Source: Microthrixaceae bacterium
GTDB taxonomy: Bacteria; Actinomycetota; Acidimicrobiia; Acidimicrobiales; Microtrichaceae
Direction of reading: 5' to 3'
NCBI GenBank assembly: GCA_020845705.1
Contig: JADLFH010000046.1
Location: 62,001 to 126,000 of the forward strand
DNA: 64,000 nucleotides
Under the pieces are notes generated by a model. The model ran no database searches. It worked only from the letters and a program-made list of their open reading frames with translations, and was not told the DNA's origin. Made by a program: the position numbers and the translations under genes. Position 1 is the first letter of the stretch. Each line of letters opens with the position of its first letter. This document shows, in pieces, positions 51,837 to 58,766 of the stretch.

Positions 51837-52472
51837 GTGCCAAGGCGACTTGAAGGCGAGGTGTGGACGATCGTCGTGGCCGGAGGTTCGGGTCGTCGCT
51901 TTGGTGGCCCCAAGCAGTTCGAGCCCTTGGGGTCATGCCGTGTGGTTGATCATTCCCTTGCTGCCGCAGCCGTGGTGAGCGCGGGCGTGGTGCTGGTGGC
52001 GCCACCGGGCACCCATGCAGAGGGTGCCCGCCATGTGGTGGCGGGAGGCGACACCCGATCGGCGTCGGTGCGAAGCGGACTCGCGGTCGTACCTGCTGAG
52101 GCGGCCGTGGTGGTGGTCCACGACGCGGCGCGACCGCTGGCCACCACGAACCTGTTCGAGCGGACCATCGCCGCGGTGCGTGACGGCGCAGACGGCGCCG
52201 TTCCGGCGGTCGCGATCACCGACAGCCTCCGTCGGAGGGGAGGTGGCCCGGTGGACCGTGATGGGCTGGTTGCCGTCCAGACACCCCAGGCCTTTCGAGC
52301 CGAGGTGCTGCGCAGCGCCCACGTCTCCGAACCCGACGCCACCGACGACTCGGCGCTGGTTGAAGCGGCGGGGGGAACGATCAGATTGGTGCCGGGCGAG
52401 AGGTGGAACTTGAAGATCACCGATCCAGAAGACTTGGCAGTGGCAGCGGCCCTGCTTGCGACGCGATCGTGA
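51837..52472 (+). CDS. ispD: 2-C-methyl-D-erythritol 4-phosphate cytidylyltransferase
   Basis: 211 aa. MEP-pathway isoprenoid precursor synthesis. Nucleotide motif VVAGGSGRRFGGPKQF at the N-terminus, GGDTRSASVRSGL, VVHDAARPL, and TPQAFRAEVL are in order. Four-base overlap with ispF. Confidence 0.94.
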   Translation: MPRRLEGEVWTIVVAGGSGRRFGGPKQFEPLGSCRVVDHSLAAAAVVSAGVVLVAPPGTHAEGARHVVAGGDTRSASVRSGLAVVPAEAAVVVVHDAARPLATTNLFERTIAAVRDGADGAVPAVAITDSLRRRGGGPVDRDGLVAVQTPQAFRAEVLRSAHVSEPDATDDSALVEAAGGTIRLVPGERWNLKITDPEDLAVAAALLATRS

Positions 52473-52960
52473 GTGTCGGCCTGCGTGTCGGCAACGGATT
52501 CGACGTGCATGCGTTCGTCGATGACGCCACGCGGACGCTCGTGTTGGGTGGAGTTGCCTTCCCCGCGGAGCGACCCCTGCTCGGCCACAGCGACGCGGAC
52601 GTTGTCGCGCACGCCTGCGCCGAAGCGCTTCTCGGTGCCGCCGGGCTCGGTGATCTCGGGTCTCATTTCCCCGACACCGACGCGGAATGGGCGGATGCCG
52701 AGAGCATGACGTTGTTGGGTCGAGTCGTGGCGATGGTGCATGAAGCCGGGTGGGTTCCGGTGAACATCGACTGTTCGGTGGTAGCGGAGCGGCCGAAGCT
52801 GGCTCCGGCGCGTGTTGAGATGCAACGGCGACTTTCCGAGGTTGTCGGTGCTCCCGTGACGGTGAAGGGCCGCCGCGCCGAATCGCTGGGAGCGCTGGGC
52901 CGAGCCGAGGGCATCGCGTGTTTCGCAACGGCGCTGCTTTCCGATCGCGGAGGTGAGTGA
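52469..52960 (+). CDS. ispF: 2-C-methyl-D-erythritol 2,4-cyclodiphosphate synthase
   Basis: 163 aa. Next step after ispE in the MEP pathway. Metal site GNGFDVHAF, GHSDADVVAHA and GSHFPDTD are intact. The loop usually reading KATTTExLG is VKGRRAESLGALGR here, lacking the Thr pair that contacts the diphosphate of CMP, which is unusual. Start GTG 52469 overlaps ispD. ispE is not in the window. Confidence 0.92.
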   Translation: MSVGLRVGNGFDVHAFVDDATRTLVLGGVAFPAERPLLGHSDADVVAHACAEALLGAAGLGDLGSHFPDTDAEWADAESMTLLGRVVAMVHEAGWVPVNIDCSVVAERPKLAPARVEMQRRLSEVVGAPVTVKGRRAESLGALGRAEGIACFATALLSDRGGE

Positions 52961-53895
52961 TGCCGGCACGGCGACCAGCCGGTGGACGACCTGGAAAGGG
53001 CGGCTCAGGGCGTGGGAGTTCGTCCCAGCGAGGCGCGTCGGGCGCCGGTTCTTCGGCCAGGAGCGGACGTGGGGGCGGCGCCCGTCGAGGTGGCGGGCCG
53101 GGTTCAGGAGGTGCCCGGGTCGGGGCACCGAAGCGACCCACGACGCCGAAGGGACTTGGCGGGATCCAGGTGGAGGGCCGCCAGGCGGTGAGGGAGCTCC
53201 TGTTGGCCGGAGTACGCCGTACCCATGAGGTGTGGATCGCGGAAGATCTCGATCCCTCCGAGATCATCGACGACATCGTGAACCTCGCGACCGAGCTCAG
53301 GGTCCCGATCAGAAAGGTGTCGCGACGCCGACTCGATGATGCGAGCACCACCGAGGCTGCCCAGGGCGTACTCGGTCGCGCCGCGGAGATCCCTGAAGCC
53401 GACTTGGCTGCGCTGCTCCGTCCGGATCCGGACGGAACCGCACCATTCCTGCTTGCGCTCGACGGCGTGACCGACCCAGGCAATCTCGGTGCCCTCCTGC
53501 GGACCGCGTATTGCGCCGGAGTCAGCGGAGTGCTGCTGCCCAGACACCGGTCGGTGCATGTCACCCCCACTGTTACGAAGGCCGCTGCCGGGGCGGTCGA
53601 ACACGTCCCCATGGCACTCGTGGGAGGGTTGGCTTCGTCTATCAGCCAGCTTCGTGATGCCGGGATCTGGGTCGTGGGCCTCGACAGCGAGGCCGATCGA
53701 TCGCTCTTCGATCTCCCGCTGGCGGGAGAGGCAGTCTGCCTGGTGCTCGGCGCTGAGGGGCGGGGTTTGTCGCGGCTGGTTCGACAGCGCTGTGACCTCG
53801 TGGTGTCCATTCCCATGCGGGGCCATCTCGGATCTCTGAACGTGTCGGTTTCAGGCGCGCTCGGGTGCTACGAGGTGGTCCGGCGACGCGCCTGA
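52960..53895 (+). CDS. rlmB: 23S rRNA 2'-O-methyltransferase, TrmH/RlmB family
   Basis: 311 aa. The N-terminal 65 residues are Gly/Arg/Ser-rich and disordered, then an RNA-binding domain (QVEGRQAVRELL) and a SPOUT knot: DGVTDPGNLGALLRTA, LVLGAEGRGLSRLVRQRCD and IPMRGHLGSLNVSVSGAL. Probably G2251 methylation of 23S rRNA. ATG 52960 shares a base with the ispF stop. The basic tail at the N-terminus is typical of actinobacteria. Confidence 0.92.
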   Translation: MPARRPAGGRPGKGGSGRGSSSQRGASGAGSSARSGRGGGARRGGGPGSGGARVGAPKRPTTPKGLGGIQVEGRQAVRELLLAGVRRTHEVWIAEDLDPSEIIDDIVNLATELRVPIRKVSRRRLDDASTTEAAQGVLGRAAEIPEADLAALLRPDPDGTAPFLLALDGVTDPGNLGALLRTAYCAGVSGVLLPRHRSVHVTPTVTKAAAGAVEHVPMALVGGLASSISQLRDAGIWVVGLDSEADRSLFDLPLAGEAVCLVLGAEGRGLSRLVRQRCDLVVSIPMRGHLGSLNVSVSGALGCYEVVRRRA

Positions 53896-53919
53896 GCAGA
53901 GCCGTTTCGGTATCGTCAG

Positions 53920-54477
53920 GTGATCGTGTCGGCGTGTCGGAGATCTGGAGCGCTCCTGCTCGCGTTCGTCGCGGTGTCCGGGGCCGCTGGGTGTCGTGCT
54001 GAACAGGTCCGCGATCCGGTGCCGGATGCAGTTCGCGAAGTAGGGGGCGTACTGGGAGAGCCGGTGGACTACTTCGGAGTGGTGGCCTCGGTTCTGGCCA
54101 TCGAGTCCTTTGATCAGTCCGGCGACGCCTTTCCGAGGTTTCGGGTCACGATGCGGTCGGAGAGCAACCGTTCGGCGCCATGGGTGAATCCCGAGGTGCG
54201 GGTTCGCTGTGACGAGTCCGATGATCGGGGTGAGTGGTACAAGGGGTCCACCTGGGAGTCGAATGGAATTCTTCCTGGCGGCGAGGTGAACGAGGGGCAG
54301 GTGATCGTGGGCTTTCCTCGGAAGGAGAGCGCGGACCTGTACCCGGTGCCCACCTGCACCAACGCGGCAATCCAGGTCATCGGAGTCGATCCGCTGGATC
54401 GCCGACGTTCGGTCGTCGGCACCTACGCGTTGGATCCGACAATGGTCCAGCAGGCGATCGACGCTCCCCAGGCTTGA
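53920..54477 (+). CDS. Putative lipoprotein, function unknown
   Basis: 185 aa. Signal peptide with lipobox VSGAAGC; the mature part is beta-rich with two Cys (VRCDES, PTCTN) that could pair. GTG 53920 or GTG 53926; a TATCGT box lies at 53911 with neither giving the usual six-base gap. No family recognised. Confidence 0.65.
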   Translation: MIVSACRRSGALLLAFVAVSGAAGCRAEQVRDPVPDAVREVGGVLGEPVDYFGVVASVLAIESFDQSGDAFPRFRVTMRSESNRSAPWVNPEVRVRCDESDDRGEWYKGSTWESNGILPGGEVNEGQVIVGFPRKESADLYPVPTCTNAAIQVIGVDPLDRRRSVVGTYALDPTMVQQAIDAPQA

Positions 54478-54506
54478 GCGCGCAATGACACGACTTCCAG
54501 GGTCGG

Positions 54507-54833
54507 TCAGACGATCGGGTCACCCGGAAGTTCCTCGACCGGCGGGAGTGACCTGCTTGCTGCCGCACCCGATATTGCCGCTGCGACAATGGACAGCATC
54601 AGCAGGTACCGCTGACGAAGGATGTTCCGCCCGCAATCGGCGGCCACCTCTTCCACGGAGAAGTCGTCCCTGGCCACGTCCCCGGTATCGAGGCTCAAGG
54701 ACTTCGTGTCCCGGGGGAGCAGAGCGGAGCCGCAGTTGGTCTGCCCGGCATGTACGTCGGAGGTCGCCAGCAGGAAGGCTGCCACACCTAGGAGTGTGGT
54801 GAGGCCGAGGAGGATCAGACGCCGGGTCGCCAT
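54507..54833 (-). CDS. Small membrane protein with two helices
   Basis: 108 aa. TM1 (about residues 7-24) and TM2 (about residues 75-92) flank an extracytoplasmic loop with two cysteines (TNCGSAL, ADCGRNIL), likely a disulfide. Function unknown. Convergent with the lipoprotein gene. Confidence 0.6.
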   Translation of the reverse strand: MATRRLILLGLTTLLGVAAFLLATSDVHAGQTNCGSALLPRDTKSLSLDTGDVARDDFSVEEVAADCGRNILRQRYLLMLSIVAAAISGAAASRSLPPVEELPGDPIV

Positions 54834-55148
54834 GGTGATACCGACCGGCGAGGTGCCGGACGCGCCCGAACGGTACAGCGAGTTTGAGCCGAGGGCTGAC
54901 GGGAGATCGTTCAGCCTGGGCAGACGGCCCCTGCTGCCTCAATCCCCCGGCCCCTCCTGCCTCAATCCGATTCGGCCCCTCCTGCCTCAATCCGATTCTT
55001 GAGGCATGGCGGTACGGTTTTCGGTCCTTGCTGCCTCATGAATGAGTTTGAGGCACAGCGGCCCGGCCTCTCCTGCCTCAATCCCCGGCCGCTCCTGCAT
55101 GACTGGGGAATGGACTGGGGAATGGACTGGGCAAGGGGATGGCGGAAT
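54834..55148. repeat. Intergenic tandem repeat region
   Basis: No gene. From 54925 there are three adjacent 23-25-bp units beginning CGGCCCCT and containing CTGCCTCAATCC (54925, 54948, 54973), and a fourth at 55064. Two hairpins use the same core: TGCCTCAA (54983) with TTGAGGCA (54999), and TGCCTCA (55032) with TGAGGCA (55049). Near 55104-55127 a 12-bp unit (GGGGAATGGACT) is repeated twice. There are no unique spacers, so not a CRISPR array. Confidence 0.7.
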
Positions 55149-56036
55149 TCAGACGGTGGTGTCGGTACAACCGATGCGTGAGGATCCACCACCTGCGCCG
55201 GCGTTGTGTGCCACGAGACAAATGCGGTGGACTCCCGCCGGCGGAGCCGGGGTGGTGACGTGGAAGCCGTGGTTGGGCCCCACTCCGGGGAAGGCCACCG
55301 GAAGATCCGCACGATCCTGGTCGGCCGTGCCAGTGGTGGCTGGGTTCCCGTCCACGTACACGCTGACCTCAACCGGGTCGTCCGTCGCCCGGTCGATGGC
55401 CCAGCCGCGCGCGTGGATCGCTCCGTCCGCCATCTCGACCGAGTCGACGAGCCCGTATGGTCGGCTCGAAGCGAGTTGCTCGGCGCTCCAGGCGCCGGTC
55501 ACGCCGGCGCGGAGCGTGGAGTAGGCGTTCTGCGCTGCGCCGTCGGGCGAGTGGAGCTCGAAGTGCAGGTGGGCTCCGGTGTTCTCGGCATTGCCCGAAT
55601 CGCCCAGGAATCCGACAGGTTCACCGGCGCGGACCTTCTGCCCCTCACGGATGCCGTCTGCAAAGGCCTGCTCGTAGGTGCCGGCGCCATCGTCGGTGCC
55701 CGGCCGGTCGTTGTTGAGGTGGATGTAGAGATACCGCCAACCCTCGGCATCGGTGATCGTCAGCGAGTTGCCCGACAGCCCCGATCCTCCGAATCGAACC
55801 GAGGTCACCGTGCCGTCGACAGCTGCAACCAAAGGGGTGCCCTTGGCGCCCATGAGGTCCTGGCCGGCATGGGTGCGCCCGCCCGAGCGAGGCGCGCCGA
55901 ACGAGTCGGTGTAGTGGACGAAGCCCGCGACAGGGAAGGTGATGGCTCGCAACGGTGGACCCGCTGGCGGAGGGACCTTGCAAGAGGCGGTGACCGCGGC
56001 GGTTACGAGCAGGAGGAAGCAATACCGAGAACGCAC
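55149..56036 (-). CDS. M23 (LytM) peptidase lipoprotein
   Basis: 295 aa. Signal peptide and lipobox (VTASC), then a LytM domain with metal residues H-x3-D in GGRTHAGQDLMG and HLHFE, followed by a C-terminal beta-domain (about residues 195-295) with two cysteines. Such enzymes cut peptidoglycan cross-bridges or act as regulators. The only usable start, GTG 56036, lies within the arm of a strong hairpin. Located 42 bp after a B12-riboswitch-controlled gene. Confidence 0.85.
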   Translation of the reverse strand: MRSRYCFLLLVTAAVTASCKVPPPAGPPLRAITFPVAGFVHYTDSFGAPRSGGRTHAGQDLMGAKGTPLVAAVDGTVTSVRFGGSGLSGNSLTITDAEGWRYLYIHLNNDRPGTDDGAGTYEQAFADGIREGQKVRAGEPVGFLGDSGNAENTGAHLHFELHSPDGAAQNAYSTLRAGVTGAWSAEQLASSRPYGLVDSVEMADGAIHARGWAIDRATDDPVEVSVYVDGNPATTGTADQDRADLPVAFPGVGPNHGFHVTTPAPPAGVHRICLVAHNAGAGGGSSRIGCTDTTV

Positions 56037-56068
56037 GCCACGGAAGCATCGGCAGCCGTGGCGTGCGT
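56031..56068. terminator. Strong hairpin overlapping the start codon of the M23 gene
   Basis: 13-bp perfect stem: ACGCACGCCACGG (56031-56043) and CCGTGGCGTGCGT (56056-56068), 12-base loop. It lies between the toroid lipoprotein stop and the M23 gene and includes the GTG start. It could terminate or attenuate read-through from the riboswitch transcript, or hide the start codon. Confidence 0.7.
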
Positions 56069-56078
56069 TCTTGAGTGC

Positions 56079-57137
56079 TCAGGACACGAGAATGCCAGGC
56101 CAGACCGCCGGCGCGAGACCCAACATGGCGTCGTTGGTGGCCAACAGGTTCGGCAGTGCGGGGCCAGACCAAGGCGGGTAGAAGAACGCCCCCCTGTCGG
56201 TTGCGGGAGCAGAACCGCCGAACTGGAACGACCGGAGCGCGGTGATCGCCGCGCTGTCGGGGGCAATGCCAAGTGCCCGGCGTGCAGCCATCACGAGCCC
56301 GGTCGAATCGGGATCGGCGGTGCTCGACGCGTCGTAGCCCCATCCGCCTGAGGAGGTGCGCGCCGCCTCGAACCAGCCGTTGGGGTCGGTAGCGGTCGAT
56401 GCACCTACTGCTTCCAGCCCGAGGACTGCCATCGCCGTCGAGTTCGAATCGGGGCCCGAGAAGGTGACCGGGTCGAAGGCGCAGGCGGCTGTCAGATCCG
56501 AGCGGTACGGCATCCAACTGCCGTCGGTGCACTGCTGTCCACGTAGCCACGCGACAGCGGGAACGTCGTCGATGCTGCCGCCGCCGGGGTTGATCGTCGC
56601 CGGGGTGGGGGTGACGAGGGACAGGGCAGCGAGTGAGATCCCCTGGCGGAAGGCACCGTCATAGGTCGCGTCCTGCGTCCCGAATCGACCGGCGTCGGGG
56701 CCGGTGGTTGCAATCGTGGCCTCCAGCCTGGCGACGAGGTCATGGGGACCGTAGGCACGGGGGTCGCCGCCGGTGGCGACGACCGCGAGGATGAGACGTG
56801 CCAGTTGCCCTGGCTGGTCGACGCCTTGGGCATCCATGACGAAGGAGTCGACCGACGGGACGAGGGCATCGACGGCGGCCTGCTGGATGTTCGCCGAGGT
56901 GTTGGAGATGCGCAGGCTGGTGATCGCGTATGCGGTGCCGCCGACATCGGGTTGGCCCGGCGTGAAGGTCGACTCGATGACGTGAGTGGTCGGGTTGAAC
57001 TGACGCAGCAGCCAACTCACCGCGCTCTGGCGGGCCTCCGCTGTGGGGCTGAGGGTAGGTGGCGGTACGCATGCCGCGAGTAGTGACGTAGCAGCAATCA
57101 CCATGACGGCGACTGCGGCTCTTGATGAGGTCCGCAT
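56079..57137 (-). CDS. B12-regulated lipoprotein with alpha/alpha-toroid (intrinsic-factor-like) domain
   Basis: 352 aa. Lipobox SLLAACVPP, then repeats typical of the terpenoid cyclase/prenyltransferase alpha-alpha barrel: AVSWLLRQF, AVAWLRGQQCTDGSW, GWGYDASSTADPDSTGLVMAA. The same toroid forms the cobalamin-binding N-domain of intrinsic factor and transcobalamin. Controlled by a cobalamin riboswitch (about 57235-57345), so a role in corrinoid capture at the cell surface is likely. ATG 57137 has GAAGGGAG upstream. Binding is inferred; the fold is the stronger claim. Confidence 0.75.
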   Translation of the reverse strand: MRTSSRAAVAVMVIAATSLLAACVPPPTLSPTAEARQSAVSWLLRQFNPTTHVIESTFTPGQPDVGGTAYAITSLRISNTSANIQQAAVDALVPSVDSFVMDAQGVDQPGQLARLILAVVATGGDPRAYGPHDLVARLEATIATTGPDAGRFGTQDATYDGAFRQGISLAALSLVTPTPATINPGGGSIDDVPAVAWLRGQQCTDGSWMPYRSDLTAACAFDPVTFSGPDSNSTAMAVLGLEAVGASTATDPNGWFEAARTSSGGWGYDASSTADPDSTGLVMAARRALGIAPDSAAITALRSFQFGGSAPATDRGAFFYPPWSGPALPNLLATNDAMLGLAPAVWPGILVS

Positions 57138-57234
57138 CGGGACTCCCTTCGTTCGAGCCGCAGGATCCGAACGAGGCAGCCGCCCTGGGGGGCGACGTGC
57201 TCCGGTTCCGCATCCCACGACGGTGGTTGGAGCG
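57138..57234 (-). promoter_or_regulatory. Expression platform of riboswitch A
   Basis: Leader between B12 box and start codon. A CGTTCG...CGAACG hairpin directly precedes AAGGGAG. The sequence CCTGCGGCTCGAACGAAGGGA also occurs in riboswitch B's leader, so both were copied from one ancestor. Confidence 0.55.
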
Positions 57235-57345
57235 GTCAGGGTTCGGCGATCCGGCTCGAACACCACCCGGGGTGGATGGTGTTCACACGGTTGCGGGACA
57301 GCGCCGGAATCTCACCGGCTTCTCCGAAGTCCTTCCCGTCGGGGA
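57235..57345 (-). promoter_or_regulatory. Cobalamin riboswitch A
   Basis: Minus strand. The conserved core GCCGGTGAGATTCCGGC followed by GCTGTCCCGCAACCGTG (57287-57320) and the B12 box GAGCCGGATCGCCGAAC (57241-57257) are present. Between it and ATG 57137 are about 100 bases in which CGTTCG pairs with CGAACG next to the GAAGGGAG ribosome binding site, so B12 probably controls translation. Confidence 0.9.
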
Positions 57346-57377
57346 GCCGACCACAGCGGCCGGGCCGGCGTCAAATG

Positions 57378-57396
57378 CTCCGAGAGTCCTTCGGGA
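57378..57396 (-). terminator. Hairpin after the beta-type lipoprotein gene
   Basis: Arms CTCCGA and TCGGGAG with a short loop, just after the stop of the 57404 gene on the minus strand and before riboswitch A. No clear T-run. It could separate the two B12-controlled units. Confidence 0.35.
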
Positions 57397-57403
57397 GAAT
57401 CGC

Positions 57404-57955
57404 TCAGTTCGTCAATGCGGAAAACGATGGGGAGGCCGTGGGAGCCGTTGGGCTGCCCCCGCTGATGAAGCGCCAACCCTCGACGGCTCCGTCGGCCATG
57501 GCCCTGCCGGCGGGGCCGACGTTCGCGTAGGTCCAGTTGGACCCTCCGATCCAGTACGACCAGTAGAGGAAGCCGCCGCCAGACGGAGTTCCACATGCCG
57601 GGGCGGCAGGAGCGCCGTCGATCGCGCAGAGGAGCCCGCTCGCGTTGTAGCGGGGCTGTGCGGCTCCGATCCGAGTCGCGCGTGCCGAGAGCGCGGTCAC
57701 CCCGCTGGAGCCCTGCGCGACCACGACGCAAACCACCGACGGGCTCGACGAGCCACCCGGGAGCTCCTGGGAGTCGATGACCACGGCCACACGAACCTGG
57801 CCTGGTCCTTTCGCCGGGCAGGTTGCCCAGTTCGTCGGGGGTGTCGTGGTGGTGGTTGCCGATCCACCGCCCCCGGTGGGTGGCGTGCAAGCGGCGAAGA
57901 GTGCAATCGCAGCACAGGCGGCTGCGCTGAACAGTGACTTGGCGGCGACTCGCAT
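57404..57955 (-). CDS. B12-regulated lipoprotein, SCO2322-like beta-type domain
   Basis: 183 aa. Lipobox ALFAACTPP, Thr/Gly linker, then a small beta-rich domain with YWSYWIGGSNWTYANVGP and DGAVEGWRF. This pattern is known from actinobacterial SCO2322-type proteins, which often stand beside prenyltransferase-fold proteins and ECF transporters. It resembles in size and aromatic pattern the beta-domain that closes over cobalamin in transcobalamin-type proteins. A cobalamin riboswitch (about 58045-58155) precedes it. ATG 57955 has AAGGGA upstream. The B12 role is strongly suggested by the riboswitch; the domain relation is inference. Confidence 0.72.
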   Translation of the reverse strand: MRVAAKSLFSAAACAAIALFAACTPPTGGGGSATTTTTPPTNWATCPAKGPGQVRVAVVIDSQELPGGSSSPSVVCVVVAQGSSGVTALSARATRIGAAQPRYNASGLLCAIDGAPAAPACGTPSGGGFLYWSYWIGGSNWTYANVGPAGRAMADGAVEGWRFISGGSPTAPTASPSFSALTN

Positions 57956-58044
57956 CGGGAGGTCCCTTCGTTCGAGCCGCAGGACCTGAACGAAACAGCC
58001 TCGAAGGCGTGCCCCGAATCCGTATCCCACGACGGTTGGTTGGA
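57956..58044 (-). promoter_or_regulatory. Expression platform of riboswitch B
   Basis: Leader between B12 box and ATG 57955. AGGTCC and GGGACCT can pair, enclosing the AAGGGA ribosome binding site in a stem, and CGTTC pairs with GAACG. Translational control is likely. Confidence 0.55.
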
Positions 58045-58155
58045 GCGGGCGGGCTCGGTGATCCGGCTCGAACACCACCACGATGGCTGGTGTTCACACG
58101 GTTGCGGGACAGCGCCGGAATCTCACCGGCTTCCCCGAGGATCCGTCCACCGCCC
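58045..58155 (-). promoter_or_regulatory. Cobalamin riboswitch B
   Basis: Minus strand. GGGGAAGCCGGTGAGATTCC followed by GGCGCTGTCCCGCAACCGTG (58097-58136) is a near-consensus cobalamin aptamer core; the B12 box GAGCCGGATCACCGAGCC is at 58052-58069. Its 5' end lies almost at the stop codon of the RDD gene, so its promoter must lie inside or just after that gene. Confidence 0.92.
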
Positions 58156-58181
58156 AGCCCACTACAGGAGGACCATGTTGG

Positions 58182-58766
58182 TCAAGAACTCCCGTCAATC
58201 CCCCGTTGCTGCTTCCAGGGTGGACGTTCCAGAGGGGCAACTCGTACGACAGTGCCGGCGACCCGGTCGTGGATTCCGCGTCCGAAGGGATCCAACAGTA
58301 CGGGTACGTAGATGAACAGGGGCCACACGGAGGGGAGATAGGCGGTCATCGACTCCCACGAGCGCGGAGCGAGCCACGCGATCACCCATCCCACGTCTGT
58401 GACCAACCATCGGACCAGCGACCGTCGGAAGCCCGCAGGAGTGCCGTCGGCGGCTTCCAGGCGCAGGCCGACCAGCGCCTTGCCCGGGGTGCGGCCCCAT
58501 CTGCTGTAGCAGCCGACCCAGAACAGGGCCACGAATCCCAGAGTGAGAAGCTGGGCGCCGCCGCTGGGCTGCATCTGTTCGACGATCCTGCCATCCCGCC
58601 GAACCTTGATCGTGTCGTGCCACGCCCAGGTGATCGTCGAGGCGATGACCATCAACGTGAGCCAGTCGAACACGCCGCTGACGAAGCGGCGCCCGTTTGG
58701 GCGAGGGGTCGGATGATCGGGGAGCACGACTGCGTCGCCGATCTTCGACGGGCGCCGCTCAGGCAC
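58182..58766 (-). CDS. RDD family membrane protein
   Basis: 194 aa. About three membrane helices. RDD hallmarks are the first helix region FVSGVFDWLTLMVIA, the GRTPGKALVGLRL motif and the C-terminal RGIHDRVAGTVVV-like Asp/Arg motif. Some RDD proteins act as sodium/proton antiporters, but most are uncharacterised. GTG 58766 is chosen because GGAGG lies seven bases upstream; it overlaps the SDR stop by eight bases. Confidence 0.85.
   Translation of the reverse strand: MPERRPSKIGDAVVLPDHPTPRPNGRRFVSGVFDWLTLMVIASTITWAWHDTIKVRRDGRIVEQMQPSGGAQLLTLGFVALFWVGCYSRWGRTPGKALVGLRLEAADGTPAGFRRSLVRWLVTDVGWVIAWLAPRSWESMTAYLPSVWPLFIYVPVLLDPFGRGIHDRVAGTVVRVAPLERPPWKQQRGIDGSS

Noticed and set aside
54925-55086. 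CRISPR array
   Set aside because: Units are directly adjacent or imperfect with no unique spacers of constant length, and no cas genes are nearby.
55042-55181. Small plus-strand peptide with repeated DWGM
   Set aside because: It merely translates the 12-bp tandem repeat and has no ribosome binding site.
57122-57937. 271-codon plus-strand frame across the riboswitch region
   Set aside because: Its product reads through conserved aptamer sequence and has no domain pattern; the minus-strand lipoprotein genes explain the region.
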